Of a stretch of DNA of 64,000 nt, positions 37,591-47,135 are shown in pieces. A program made the translations under genes and the position numbers. The stretch covers positions 186,001 through 250,000 of the forward strand of contig CAMTMP010000001.1 of the NCBI GenBank assembly GCA_947073545.1, in the 5' to 3' direction. Origin of the DNA: an uncultured bacterium. GTDB lineage: Bacteria; Bacillota; Clostridia; Lachnospirales; Lachnospiraceae. The notes under the pieces were generated by a model that was given only the letters and a program-made list of their open reading frames with translations, ran no database searches and was not told where the DNA came from. Every line of letters starts with the position of its first letter. Positions within the stretch are counted from its first letter, which is position 1.

Positions 37591-38460
37591 ATGATAGATT
37601 ATAAAATAGCTGTCATAGGTGATATTCACAGCAATTATGTAGGTCTTGAAAAATGTATCGAACATGCCCTGAAACAGAACCCGGACGAGTTTTTGTTTCT
37701 CGGGGATTACATTAGCGACTGCCCTTTTCCTCAAAAGACGATGAAGATTGTCTATGAGATGGGCCGTGATTATAGATGCCGTTTTATCCGGGGAAACAGG
37801 GAAGATTATATGTTAAACCACAGGAAAAATCCGGGGGAACGGTGGACTTATTCCTCGGCCAGTGGCAGTCTTCTCTACACCTATGAAAATCTGACGGAAC
37901 AGGATTTTCGCTTTTTTGAAAGTCTGGATATTAAAGGGTACTATGAAAAAGAGGGATATCTGCCTTTTAGGTATTGTCACGGTTCTCTTGTGCGTTCCAA
38001 TGAGATATTGAAACCGGATGGTGAGAATACCGTACATCTTATGAAAAGTCTGGATGTGGATTTACTGGTGTCCGGGCATGTGCATTTTCAGGAAGAGAAA
38101 GTGTATGACTTTAAAAAGATATTGCATCCCGGCGCTGTTGGGGTTTCATGGTATTTTGATGGAAAAACACAGTATATGATGATGCACGGCATAAAATCCG
38201 GATGGGAAAGCGAATTTTTTCAATTGGATTATGACGTGGAAAGAATTGTGAAGGATTTTGAAACTTCCGGTTTAAACGAAAAAGCGCCGGCATGGTCGAA
38301 AATTACGATACATACGCTGCGAACCGGAACAGACAGAAATTTGGCATGTCTGACGCGCGCAAGCGAATTGTGTAAAGAGGGGGAAGGAAGTGTTAACTGG
38401 CCGGATATTCCCGAGAAATACTGGCAGCAAACACTGCGGGAATTTGGAATTGTGGATTAG
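37591..38460 (+). CDS. Calcineurin-like metallophosphoesterase
   Basis: A 289-residue phosphoesterase. Metal motifs in order: GDIHSN (residues 10-15), FLGDYISD, RGNRED, then CHGSL and GHVHFQ. The last 80 residues are a separate tail. The substrate is unknown; similar proteins act on phosphoproteins or nucleotides. Starts 78 bases after gyrA on the same strand. Confidence 0.85.
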   Translation: MIDYKIAVIGDIHSNYVGLEKCIEHALKQNPDEFLFLGDYISDCPFPQKTMKIVYEMGRDYRCRFIRGNREDYMLNHRKNPGERWTYSSASGSLLYTYENLTEQDFRFFESLDIKGYYEKEGYLPFRYCHGSLVRSNEILKPDGENTVHLMKSLDVDLLVSGHVHFQEEKVYDFKKILHPGAVGVSWYFDGKTQYMMMHGIKSGWESEFFQLDYDVERIVKDFETSGLNEKAPAWSKITIHTLRTGTDRNLACLTRASELCKEGEGSVNWPDIPEKYWQQTLREFGIVD

Positions 38461-38490
38461 ATTTTGAGAAATGAATAAAAAGAAACCAGA

Positions 38491-38530
38491 TAAAGGTTCC
38501 TGCATGAAAAAGCGGGAACCTTTATTTTAT
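38491..38530. terminator. Bidirectional terminator
   Basis: Arms TAAAGGTTCC and GGAACCTTTA with a 20-base gap, A-rich on the left and TTTATTTTAT on the right. It separates the rightward phosphoesterase from the leftward XRE gene. Confidence 0.8.
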
Positions 38531-38581
38531 AGAATAGTGTAGAACCTTTTGTGAATCACAAATGCCGATATTTGGTTTTTA

Positions 38582-39517
38582 TCATACTTCCTCGTCATTA
38601 TTTCGGTTAATAATCATGGTTACGATACCACAGGCAATACCGAAAACGGGATAGACCACCCAAGCAATATGCCATAATTTTCCAAGAAAACCGCATCCAA
38701 GATAAATCATGGTTGCAACCATCATGATACAGGCGCAGATTGTGCTGATTTTTTTTCCGTTTTTGTATGTCTGCGAGTTGTGGTTGTGTGTCAAATTGTA
38801 GTGTTCGATATTGTATTTGCTGTCCTGTGTGCCTGCATAGACGAAGAGTACAACGGCTATGGTTACAAATGTCATGAACAGGGCGCCGGTCAGCATATCT
38901 AAATCAATGATATCTCTTATCGTATTATCATAGGATATGACATCATCAAGAAAAACTGACAGAATCATGCCTAAAATAATGAGCACGACGCCTGTTGTAA
39001 TAAATTTGATCAGTTTTTTATGAAATTCCTCTTTCTCCGCCTCCGAATAAAAGTTTTCTATGTACGGACATTTTTTTTCAAAATATTCTTTCTGTAAGCC
39101 GGTGACGATAAAAATCGCTACGGCGACTACGACAAAGAAGAGAAAAATAACAGTGGAAAGCTCTTCCATATCAAAACTTTGTATCTGAGAAAAAAACGTA
39201 TTCAAAAACATCATAAGGGTCAGACCACTTAAAATCAATCCTATGCCCAGTGTAATTCTTATACTGAACTGATTCATGGTCTGATTATAGTTGCATTTGT
39301 CTTCTACATATTGTGTGCTGATGTCTTTTTGTACCAGATCATCTAAAGTACAGTGAAAGAAACTGGCAAGCTGCAAAAGTTTATCCATTTCCGGATAGGT
39401 CGTGTCCGACTCCCATTTAGAGACAGACTGTCTTGATACTTCTAATTCTTCCGCCAACTGTTCCTGCGTGATGTTATCCCGCTTCCTTAAAAATTGTAAA
39501 TTTTGTCCTAAACTCAT
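38582..39517 (-). CDS. XRE-family regulator with C-terminal membrane domain
   Basis: A 311-residue protein. The start at 39517 (MSLGQNLQFLRK) has GGGAGA 8 bases upstream; the reading frame extends much further upstream without support. Helix-turn-helix at 1-60 (NITQEQLAEELEVSRQSVSKWE). From about 105 there are four or five hydrophobic segments (IGLILSGLTLMMFLNTFF, VIFLFFVVVAVAIFIV, TGVVLIILGMILSVFL, FMTFVTIAVVLFVYAG and the last two near the end). A membrane-tethered regulator; ligand unknown. Confidence 0.8.
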   Translation of the reverse strand: MSLGQNLQFLRKRDNITQEQLAEELEVSRQSVSKWESDTTYPEMDKLLQLASFFHCTLDDLVQKDISTQYVEDKCNYNQTMNQFSIRITLGIGLILSGLTLMMFLNTFFSQIQSFDMEELSTVIFLFFVVVAVAIFIVTGLQKEYFEKKCPYIENFYSEAEKEEFHKKLIKFITTGVVLIILGMILSVFLDDVISYDNTIRDIIDLDMLTGALFMTFVTIAVVLFVYAGTQDSKYNIEHYNLTHNHNSQTYKNGKKISTICACIMMVATMIYLGCGFLGKLWHIAWVVYPVFGIACGIVTMIINRNNDEEV

Positions 39518-39681
39518 AATATAATCTCCCGTTCTTTTTTTGTGCCGGCTATGGTCATATTGTAGGACAGCGGGAATGTAAAGACCATCAATTTCATGTT
39601 GCTTTTCACTATTTTCATGTAAAGCTGCGGTTGCATCCCCGTAAATACGTTGTTTTTGACGATAGCGGCACAAAAATAAGA

Positions 39682-40284
39682 TCAGACAATTTTCTCAAAA
39701 TCTTCGTTACCGTGTTTACACCAAGGACAGATAAAGTCGGATGGAAGTTCTTCTCCATCATACACATAACCGCATACGATACAGCGCCAGCCTTTGGCAG
39801 CGGAAGCCTCCGGTTTCGGTTTTACAAACTCGTGATAGAAAGAATAGGTCATCGCCTTTTCAGCAGATATCACGTCGCAGTCATTTACCGAACAAATAAA
39901 AAGCATATGTGTTTCAAGATCGACGGTATTCGTTACCTTACAGTCGATAAAAGCTGTGGTATGCTGCGTAAGATAAGGAAGCTCCTGCTCTGTTAAGGAA
40001 AACGGATAATCTACGAATTTATCAGTTTCCCGCCCGCTTTGGAAGCCAAAATGCTGGAACAGGGAAAAGGGAGCCGTCTCGGAGAGAACAGACAAAGAGA
40101 CCATGTTTGATTTTTGTATGATCTCACAAGTCAGGTTCTGTTTGTTGACTGCCACTGCGATCTGTAAGGGATTGCTTGTCACCTGCATCACCGTATTTAC
40201 GATACAGCCATTCATTTTTTTGTCGAATTTGGAAGCTGCCACATAAAGTCCATAGGACAATTGAAATAAAGCGTTGGTATTCAT
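39682..40284 (-). CDS. Flavin reductase-rubredoxin fusion (high-molecular-weight rubredoxin)
   Basis: A 200-residue protein. The start at 40284 (MNTNALFQLSYGLYV) has AAGGAGA 6 bases upstream. The first 150 residues are an FMN-binding split-barrel flavin reductase domain. The last 45 form a rubredoxin knuckle with Cys pairs in CIVCGY and CPWC. Such Hrb proteins pass electrons from NAD(P)H to flavodiiron proteins for removal of oxygen or nitric oxide in anaerobes. No flavodiiron gene is adjacent in the window. Confidence 0.85.
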   Translation of the reverse strand: MNTNALFQLSYGLYVAASKFDKKMNGCIVNTVMQVTSNPLQIAVAVNKQNLTCEIIQKSNMVSLSVLSETAPFSLFQHFGFQSGRETDKFVDYPFSLTEQELPYLTQHTTAFIDCKVTNTVDLETHMLFICSVNDCDVISAEKAMTYSFYHEFVKPKPEASAAKGWRCIVCGYVYDGEELPSDFICPWCKHGNEDFEKIV

Positions 40285-40453
40285 AATGATCTCCTTTTCG
40301 TTTTCATATATTTTTATTATGTGAAAAAACAGAAGTATTATTCGTATCAACTGCCTTTTCTGCCTTTATTATAGTGGGTATAAAAGTATATGACAAGTCG
40401 TAAATGATTTACCTTTCCTATACCACAACCGCACATCTGAAAATTTTCGTGTT

Positions 40454-40470
40454 GTTACAGCTTGTAACAT
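40454..40470. promoter_or_regulatory. Palindromic operator upstream of the MATE gene
   Basis: TGTTACAGCTTGTAACA, perfect 7-base arms with 3-base centre, about 100 bases before the MATE start in the divergent region. A probable repressor site; regulator unknown. Confidence 0.5.
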
Positions 40471-40567
40471 ATTTCTGGTATATCGCCAATATAATGAAAA
40501 TAAAGGCGCATATTTCACCGAATTTGCAAATCTGAAAAAAAGAGATTAAAATAGGAGATATTGTAAT

Positions 40568-41989
40568 ATGACAGATGAAAACAACATTTCGGAGAAAATA
40601 AAGGAAAGACAAGGCAAAATTATGAAATTCGAAAGCGCGGAACAGAAGAGAAATTATATGCTGGAAGAGCCGGTGGAAAAGCTCGTATGCAGATTGGCAA
40701 TGCCTACTATTTTAAGTATGCTTGTGACATCTTTCTATAATATGGCGGACACCTTTTTTGTGGGAAAACTTGATACCCAGTCTACTGCTGCAGTGGGGAT
40801 TGTTTTTTCCCTGATGGCGATTATTCAGGCGGTGGGATTTCTGTTCGGGCACGGTTCCGGTAATTTTATTTCCCGGAAATTAGGAGCGGGTGAGATTGAA
40901 GAGGCGGAAAAAATGTCAGCCGTCGGCTTTTTTACATCTTTTCTGGCTGGTGCATTGATCATGGCAGGATGTATGTTTTTTATAGAGCCGTTGTCTTATA
41001 TGCTCGGTTCTACAGAGACGATTCAGCCGTATACCGTAGCTTATCTGAGAATCATCCTGATCGGTGCGCCTGCCATGACGGCTTCTCTTGTGCTGAATAA
41101 TCAGATGCGTTTTCAGGGAAGCGCTTTTTACGCGATGATCGGTATTGTTTCCGGAGCCGTCATCAATATCGTATTAGATCCGGTTTTGATTTTCTGGTGC
41201 GGTATGGGTGTTGCCGGGGCGGCGCTTGCCACTACGATCAGCCAGTATCTGAGCTTCTTTTTTCTGCTGATTATGATAAAGCGGGGCGGCAATATACAGA
41301 TCCGTCTAAAGAATTTTAAGCCAAGCCTTCATTTTTTTGCCGAAGTGATCCGGGGTGGGATTCCATCCCTGTTTCGACAGGGGCTTGCCAGCGTAGCTAC
41401 GATCTGTCTGAATCACGCTGCGGGTGTGTACGGCGATGCGGCGATTGCGGGCATGTCTATCGTGTCCCGCATTATGATGTTTGCAAATTCCGCTCTGATC
41501 GGTTTCGGTCAGGGCTTTCAGCCCGTCTGTGGTTTCAACTACGGCGCGAAACGGTATGAACGGGTGTTAAAGGCTTTCTATTTCTGCGTGAAAGTGGCGT
41601 TTGTGTGTCTTTTAGGCATGGCGGTTTTAGTGTTTGTCTTTGCGCCTCAGCTTGTGACCGTTTTCAGAAAAGACGATCCGGACGTAATTGCGGTGGGAAC
41701 GGCGGCGCTGCGTTATTCGGTGATTGCCTTTCCTCTGAGTGGATGGATTGTTATGTGCAATATGATGCTGCAGTCTATCGGCAAAGGGTTGAAAGCGTCC
41801 ATCGTGGCTTCCGCCAGACAGGGTATTTTCTTTCTGCCGCTCATAGCGATTCTGCCCTATTTCTTCGGACTTGCGGGAGTGGAGGCATGTCAGGCAGTGT
41901 CGGATTTTTTTGCGCTTACGGTGTCAATTCCGCTTGGGGTGAGTGTGATTCGGGAGATGCGGCGGGAGGAAACTTATAGTGATTTATAG
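40568..41989 (+). CDS. MATE-family multidrug/cation exporter
   Basis: A 473-residue membrane protein, twelve predicted helices in two halves. The N-terminal half starts EPVEKLVCRLAMPTILSMLVTSFYNMADTFFVG, the family signature; the middle has GGIPSLFRQGLASVATICLN, the repeat of the second half. GGAGATATTG lies upstream. Sodium- or proton-coupled export of drugs; substrate unknown. Confidence 0.95.
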   Translation: MTDENNISEKIKERQGKIMKFESAEQKRNYMLEEPVEKLVCRLAMPTILSMLVTSFYNMADTFFVGKLDTQSTAAVGIVFSLMAIIQAVGFLFGHGSGNFISRKLGAGEIEEAEKMSAVGFFTSFLAGALIMAGCMFFIEPLSYMLGSTETIQPYTVAYLRIILIGAPAMTASLVLNNQMRFQGSAFYAMIGIVSGAVINIVLDPVLIFWCGMGVAGAALATTISQYLSFFFLLIMIKRGGNIQIRLKNFKPSLHFFAEVIRGGIPSLFRQGLASVATICLNHAAGVYGDAAIAGMSIVSRIMMFANSALIGFGQGFQPVCGFNYGAKRYERVLKAFYFCVKVAFVCLLGMAVLVFVFAPQLVTVFRKDDPDVIAVGTAALRYSVIAFPLSGWIVMCNMMLQSIGKGLKASIVASARQGIFFLPLIAILPYFFGLAGVEACQAVSDFFALTVSIPLGVSVIREMRREETYSDL

Positions 41990-42068
41990 GATTTATTTTG
42001 CCAAATTGTGCGTGATAGAATTGACGTGAGCGGAATTGTATGGAATAATATGCTTGGAGGTGATACTT

Positions 42069-43259
42069 ATGTTTAAAGTCAATCCATATAGACCGGGAGC
42101 CGGATTAATGCCGACTTATTTAGCCGGACGTGATGAAGATATAGAAAACGTTACTCATATGTTTGAGGCGCTTTCTATGAATATGCCTGTACAGTCTGTC
42201 ATTTTCAGTGGATTACGGGGCGTAGGTAAAACCGTTCTGATAAACAGTCTGCAAAAAATTGCAGAGGATAAAGATATTTTTTGCAAACATATAGAAGTAG
42301 AAGAGAGAAATGATTTTATTTCTCAGATTGCTGCCTGTTCACAGGCATTTTTAAGAAAGGTCAGTGCAAAACAAAAATTTAAAAATTTAATACAAAAACC
42401 GCTTGATGCAATAAAGGCACTGGTTATTTCATTTGATCCGAATGACAGTACCTTTTCTTTGTCTATGCAGGAAAGAGAACTTTACAGATCCGTTAATCTG
42501 ACACAGGGTTTGACGGATGTGTTTACGACAGTTGGTGAGACGGCATATAAAACCGGTATTCCTATTTGTTTTTTTATTGATGAAATCCAATATATGAAAC
42601 CAAAGGAACTGGGTTCGCTGATTTCTGCGTTACATCGTACCAATCAGTTAGGATATCCGGTTATGGTGATTGGCGCCGGACTGCCTAAAATATATAAAAT
42701 GTTATCGGATGAACGATCCTATTCTGAAAGGCTGTTTTTGTATAAAGAAATTGGTTCCTTGTCAGATGAACAATCCAGAAATGCAATAAAAATACCTGCG
42801 CAAAAATTTGGAATTACTTATACAGATGAAGCAATAGATGAAATTATTTCCATTACAAAGGGATATCCGTTTTTTATCCAGCAGATGTGTCAGGTGGTAT
42901 ATAAAAATACAGACGAAAAAGAAATAAAATATAACTGCGTGGAAAATAGTATAGAAGAGTTTTATCAATTACTGGATGTAGGATTTTTCAAAGTCAGATA
43001 TGAAAGATGTGCGGACAGTGATAAAAAATTTATTTTTGCGATGGTGCAATGTGGAGAACTGCCATGTACGATTGCCAATGTGGCAAAGAATCTCAAAAAA
43101 AGTGTAAATTCTATATCTACCACAAGAGCGCAGTTGATCAGCAAGGGAATTATTTATCCGATCAGATACAGGGAATTGGATTTTACGGTGCCGGAGTTTA
43201 GCGGGTATATCCAGAGATTAGAAGAGTATAGATTGTGGTGTGAAGAGAAGGAATTGTAG
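42069..43259 (+). CDS. Orc1/Cdc6-like AAA ATPase, orphan
   Basis: A 396-residue ATPase. The start at 42069 follows GGAGGTG by 7 bases. Walker A GLRGVGKT at residues 48-55; Walker B CFFIDEIQ around Asp171. After that, sensor-type residues (GAGLPKI) and a C-terminal winged-helix region (TIANVAKNLKKSVNSISTTRAQLISKG). It resembles the archaeal-type ATPases that sit alone or with toxins. Nothing around it defines a system, so the role is unknown. Confidence 0.75.
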   Translation: MFKVNPYRPGAGLMPTYLAGRDEDIENVTHMFEALSMNMPVQSVIFSGLRGVGKTVLINSLQKIAEDKDIFCKHIEVEERNDFISQIAACSQAFLRKVSAKQKFKNLIQKPLDAIKALVISFDPNDSTFSLSMQERELYRSVNLTQGLTDVFTTVGETAYKTGIPICFFIDEIQYMKPKELGSLISALHRTNQLGYPVMVIGAGLPKIYKMLSDERSYSERLFLYKEIGSLSDEQSRNAIKIPAQKFGITYTDEAIDEIISITKGYPFFIQQMCQVVYKNTDEKEIKYNCVENSIEEFYQLLDVGFFKVRYERCADSDKKFIFAMVQCGELPCTIANVAKNLKKSVNSISTTRAQLISKGIIYPIRYRELDFTVPEFSGYIQRLEEYRLWCEEKEL

Positions 43260-43326
43260 TTTTTGAAGGCTGTTTTTGTAGAAAAAAGTTATATATAATA
43301 AATTAGGAAGAATGGAGGGAGAAAGT

Positions 43327-43392
43327 ATGAGACGAAAAAACCAGGCATTATTTCAAAATGGAGACAAGGACACTTTTGCCCATGCAGAATAG
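43327..43392 (+). CDS. Possible 21-residue peptide
   Basis: ATG at 43327 is preceded by ATGGAGGGAGAAAG, a good ribosome site, and ends at TAG at 43390. The peptide is MRRKNQALFQNGDKDTFAHAE. Its end overlaps the left arm of a hairpin. Could be a leader peptide, a gene remnant or chance. Confidence 0.25.
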   Translation: MRRKNQALFQNGDKDTFAHAE

Positions 43393-43421
43393 CGGGCATA
43401 TAGAATTCTGCATGGGCGGCT
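43378..43421. repeat. Intergenic hairpin
   Basis: Arms GCCCATGCAGAAT and ATTCTGCATGGGC around a 13-base loop. The loop is not followed by a clear T run; it could act as a terminator of the ATPase gene. Confidence 0.5.
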
Positions 43422-43519
43422 GAAACTATATGTTCTGCTGTTTCTGCACTTTATTTATGCAAAGGTCATCAACCCCGCAGCAAGCTGCAAGGTTGACTCG
43501 TAAATAAGGAGCGGTAAAA

Positions 43520-43777
43520 ATGAAATATATAAATGCAGCAGAAATATTGCCGGATCAGTTATTGAAGGAGCTTCAAAGATATATCGATGGTGAGGTACTC
43601 TATATTCCAAAAGCGTCAGACAAGAAGGAATGGGGAACTGCCAACGGTTCGCGCCTGTTTTATCAGAAGCGGAATGAGGAAATAAAAAGGCTTTATAAAG
43701 CCGGTTATTCTCTGGATATATTAGTGGAACGTTACCATCTGGCATATAGCACGATCAGGAAAATAGTATACGGATAA
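43520..43777 (+). CDS. CD3324 family protein
   Basis: An 85-residue protein that starts MKYINAAEILPDQLLKELQRYI and has DGEVLYIPKASDKKEWG, the CD3324 family pattern; the last 30 residues (YKAGYSLDILVERYHLAYST) look like a helix-turn-helix. AAGGAG lies upstream. Probably a small DNA-binding regulator. Confidence 0.7.
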   Translation: MKYINAAEILPDQLLKELQRYIDGEVLYIPKASDKKEWGTANGSRLFYQKRNEEIKRLYKAGYSLDILVERYHLAYSTIRKIVYG

Positions 43778-43909
43778 TTGCAAGACGCTTGCCAGAAAGG
43801 CAGGCGTCTTTTGCGGTGATTTTGTTTATAGTCATTCTCATTCCTGTCAGTATTGTTTCCTGTCTGTTACAATGAAAAATGCAAGGAAAGCGAGGGATTA
43901 GCTGTGTGT

Positions 43910-43987
43910 ATGAATGGCGGAGGAAACGAGTTTTACCGCAGAATCGGATACAATCGCAAAAATCAGACATATGGCTGGAAAAAGTAA
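43910..43987 (+). pseudogene. Short 25-codon frame, possible gene fragment
   Basis: A frame MNGGGNEFYRRIGYNRKNQT...stop at 43987. The nearest ribosome-like site is 12 bases away. It is followed at once by the open frame of the next gene, with no good start between, which fits a decayed gene. Confidence 0.25.
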
Positions 43988-44011
43988 GAGAAGGAGTATT
44001 TTCATTATGGT

Positions 44012-44530
44012 GTGAAACGTGTGTATGAAGAACTGGACGCAATGAAGAAGAGGCCAGAAAAATTTTGCGATATGATAGAGCATGTGGTATCGGAAGTTTC
44101 TGCCGCATCTGTAAAAGAGCATGTAACTATACTGATGAAGGAAACAACAGCCGTATTTCGTCAGGTTAAGGGGACAATTCCCACAGAGAAGAAACCTGTA
44201 GCTGCAGATACAATCAGCGGCACATATGAGGAAATGTATTCAAACTGGCGCAATAAGATGTATCTGGCTGCTTCCACAGGAAACAGGCACCTTGCCTTTA
44301 TGAGTCTGATCAGTGCAAATGTAATGTTTGCTGAGATCAGCAGTCAAGTGGATATAGAAGAGTATGATATTTTGGGCTGTTATAATCCAGAGGATTTGTA
44401 TCAGACGGCACACGCATATGATCATATTCTGCATACATATCTGGGTGAATACAGAAAAGGGGGTGTATCGGAGAGACGGTATTCGGATATTGATGCGTTT
44501 GTAATGGATTATCTGATGAATCGGCAGTAA
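44012..44530 (+). CDS. Hypothetical 172-residue protein, start uncertain
   Basis: Open from GTG at 44012 with GGAG 15 bases upstream, farther than ideal. The product is soluble with helical appearance (YEELDAMKKRPEKFCDMIEHVV near the start, VFRQVKGTIPTEKKPV, then MYSNWRNKMYLAASTGN). No family is recognised. It may lack its proper N terminus, given the fragment just before it. Confidence 0.5.
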   Translation: MKRVYEELDAMKKRPEKFCDMIEHVVSEVSAASVKEHVTILMKETTAVFRQVKGTIPTEKKPVAADTISGTYEEMYSNWRNKMYLAASTGNRHLAFMSLISANVMFAEISSQVDIEEYDILGCYNPEDLYQTAHAYDHILHTYLGEYRKGGVSERRYSDIDAFVMDYLMNRQ

Positions 44531-44597
44531 GTATGGTTATTAGTTGAATGTTAGCTGTGTTTTTGAAGAAAGCTGTTTATATAAATTACGGTGCTAT

Positions 44598-44645
44598 AAA
44601 ATTCAGGATAAAATAAAGTATACATTATTTTATCCTGAATTTTTG
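44598..44645. terminator. Bidirectional terminator
   Basis: Arms AAATTCAGGATAAAATA and TATTTTATCCTGAATTT with a 10-base gap, followed by TTTTT on the plus strand. It lies between convergent genes. Confidence 0.85.
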
Positions 44646-44668
44646 GGATGAATAGAATGGTGCGTTTT

Positions 44669-46231
44669 CTACTTCACATATTTCCCAGCCTGATACAGCG
44701 AAAAATTGAAATCCCGGATTCCCATTTCTTTCGTCCGGTTTTCCATCTTGCAATAATAGCTTTTCATCCAATGAAAATCATAGTAGTCATTGGCGTTATA
44801 AGTTCCGTTTTCATTAACTGATGTTTTTTCCAGCATATCCTCCACGCTTACCAGCCAGGGATTGAGAGAGGGATCCAGAATGACAGGCGCAGCATCCGCT
44901 GAGAGTCTGCTCAGATAATCGTAATCGGCGCCATTTTCCAGATTGTAGCGGGCAATCAGGTAATCCGGCCGGGAGAAAGAGAGGGTAATATAACAAATGC
45001 TTACAACCGTCAGCCCATACAGGAATAGAGGAAACCGCCTGTAAAAAATAAATGCGGTGACGCCTGCCATCAGGAGAAAAATGACAGCCAGAGCCCACAG
45101 TACAAACAGCCGTAAGAAAGTGAGCGCATAGGTATCAATGTAAAGGATCATCCGCAGGGCGCTGGAAAAAATCATGATAAAGGTACATCCGCAGATCATT
45201 GTTAAAATCATCCGAAGAGGTTTGCTCTCCCGAAACAGATAGAGACAGATCAGCACAAGCAAAAGATTAATCATGCTGACGGCAAGAAGCTGGAAAAAAC
45301 CTTCTCTGGCATAGCCTGCGTAAGTGTAATTCTCCGGAAGTTTCATATTGCCGATAAACAGGTACAAAATCTGTATTACGCTGAAAAACAGGTAAAGGAT
45401 GCAGAGCAGGGAGGAAAAGACAATGGCAATGACAGGATCAAACCCGTTTTTTTCTTTTGTCTCTTCTTTTACCCGTTTTTTGCAGAGCGCTGCCAGCAGA
45501 GCATAGGAGGAGAAAAAGACCACTGTCATCAGAAAAAGTATCTTGATTACTTCCCGTATGTTTAGCGTCTTTAATAACTGCGTGAGCATATTTTCAAAAA
45601 TAATGTCCGCGCTGGACAGCAGAAAAGTCATGCAAAACAGAAGTGGAATGGCGATAACAAGGCCGATAAATGCGGGCAGAATATAATGAAAAATATCATC
45701 TTTCGCCGTTTTTTCCTGTTTTTGCGTATCAAAATAAGAAATCATGTCGCTAAAGGGACTGAACAGGCAGCAGAAGAAGGAGCCGACGGTTTGAAAAACG
45801 GCAGAAAAATAGTGCGGAAAGTTCCATGTCTTATCATTGTATACAGTATGCAGCATGAGAATGGAAAAGAGAAGAAGTATGCCGCATTTGTTCATAAAAA
45901 GGATGGGGAGGGAGTTGGTCAGGCAGTTAGAAAAACCTAACAGAGTGATTCCTGACATATAAAATACGCTGTCTTTTTTGAAGGGAATCCCTAACTTTTT
46001 CATAAAGAAGAAGAAACAGCAAAGGGTTCCGATGACGAAAAAAGGGTAGGTAATCCCCGATGCGTTTTTGTACAGGCAGAAGGCGTAAAACGCCGAGTAG
46101 ATCATGCATCCGATGCCGAAGGACGGAAACTGCCGTCTCATATGACAGGTTTGTTCTGTTTCCGCATGTTTTGGCATTGGTTTTGCGGGTTGTAAGTAAG
46201 TGGTAGCTGTAGGTTCCATCATTTCCTCCAT
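44669..46231 (-). CDS. DUF4173 family membrane protein
   Basis: A protein of 516-520 residues with about twelve membrane helices after residue 40, and a soluble C-terminal domain from about 430 (RPDYLIARYNLENGADYDYLSRLSAD). The start could be 46231 or the ATG 12 bases later: GGAGG sits between them, so the later one (46219) is slightly better placed. Function unknown. It may work with the downstream HTH/DUF2975 genes, which share its strand. Confidence 0.8.
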   Translation of the reverse strand: MEEMMEPTATTYLQPAKPMPKHAETEQTCHMRRQFPSFGIGCMIYSAFYAFCLYKNASGITYPFFVIGTLCCFFFFMKKLGIPFKKDSVFYMSGITLLGFSNCLTNSLPILFMNKCGILLLFSILMLHTVYNDKTWNFPHYFSAVFQTVGSFFCCLFSPFSDMISYFDTQKQEKTAKDDIFHYILPAFIGLVIAIPLLFCMTFLLSSADIIFENMLTQLLKTLNIREVIKILFLMTVVFFSSYALLAALCKKRVKEETKEKNGFDPVIAIVFSSLLCILYLFFSVIQILYLFIGNMKLPENYTYAGYAREGFFQLLAVSMINLLLVLICLYLFRESKPLRMILTMICGCTFIMIFSSALRMILYIDTYALTFLRLFVLWALAVIFLLMAGVTAFIFYRRFPLFLYGLTVVSICYITLSFSRPDYLIARYNLENGADYDYLSRLSADAAPVILDPSLNPWLVSVEDMLEKTSVNENGTYNANDYYDFHWMKSYYCKMENRTKEMGIRDFNFSLYQAGKYVK

Positions 46232-46296
46232 TTCCGAAGCGCAGATCAGGCTTCTTTCTTGTGTGTTAATAAGTAATTAATAACCAGATTTTTTAT

Positions 46297-46575
46297 TTAA
46301 TGTGATGCATCTGTTTTATCTGCATCCGGTTTATCTTCCGATTCCCCATCGTTTTTTGTGAAAATTTCCTCATCCGCGACATATTGCAAGAGGTCGCCGG
46401 GCTGGCAGTCCAGCGCTTTGCAGATTTCGTTTAAGGTGGAGAGGCGGATCGCTTTCGCTTTATTATTTTTTAAGATGGACAGATTCGCAAGGGTAATGTC
46501 GATTTCACCGGCAAGTTCGGTCAGCCCCTTTTTGCGCATCGCCATCATCACATCTAAATTTATGATAATTGCCAT
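46297..46575 (-). CDS. Small XRE helix-turn-helix regulator (YozG-like)
   Basis: A 92-residue protein. Helix-turn-helix at about 13-66 (GLTELAGEIDITLANLSILKN, then RLSTLNEICKALDCQPGDLL), with a 25-residue acidic tail. It pairs with the DUF2975 gene 113 bases upstream, a common couple in Bacillota. Confidence 0.85.
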   Translation of the reverse strand: MAIIINLDVMMAMRKKGLTELAGEIDITLANLSILKNNKAKAIRLSTLNEICKALDCQPGDLLQYVADEEIFTKNDGESEDKPDADKTDASH

Positions 46576-46688
46576 GGTAATCTCACTTTCTTTGTATGAT
46601 TCGCGTTTCTTGAACAGCGAATAGTAAATAACTGACGTCTTGATTTGTCTGATAATTCATCTGCGTCTAGGAAAAATGATCCGCAGTA

Positions 46689-47135
46689 TCAGATGGTAAG
46701 GTCATTTTCCAGTTTGTAGGTAACGGCTTTGTCAAAAACACCTGCCAGTACTTTACTGAACAGTCCGGCAATCACAAAAACCAGAATTACAATAAAAACC
46801 GCGGGCGTCAGATAGAGAAAAATACGGCAGGCCGTGATTACTGCAATGAAAAAGCTGTAAATGCTCATTTTTTCGAGACTCACCACGTTTTCACGGATAA
46901 AGCAGTCGTCGTTTAACACAGAGCGAAACATTTTCCGCAGCTGCTGCAAAATCAACACCGCAAAAATGCCGGAGAGGAACAAAAGCAGGCAGAGAGAATA
47001 ATAATTTTCTGCAAAATAATTGTTAAATCTGCCATAAAAACGAATGCTCAGGGGAAGTGTGGCGATCACGACGATTCCTGCATAAAACATCAGGTCCAGT
47101 AAATATTTGGTAAATAGTGTCAATTTGTCTTTCAT
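46689..47135 (-). CDS. DUF2975 family membrane protein
   Basis: A 148-residue protein with four helices (LDLMFYAGIVVIATLPLS, YSLCLLLFLSGIFAVLILQ, IYSFFIAVITACRIFLYL, VFIVILVFVIAGLFSKVLAG). The start at 47135 (MKDKLTLF) follows AAAGGA by 8 bases. DUF2975 proteins are usually beside a small HTH gene, as here, and may control it. Confidence 0.85.
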   Translation of the reverse strand: MKDKLTLFTKYLLDLMFYAGIVVIATLPLSIRFYGRFNNYFAENYYSLCLLLFLSGIFAVLILQQLRKMFRSVLNDDCFIRENVVSLEKMSIYSFFIAVITACRIFLYLTPAVFIVILVFVIAGLFSKVLAGVFDKAVTYKLENDLTI

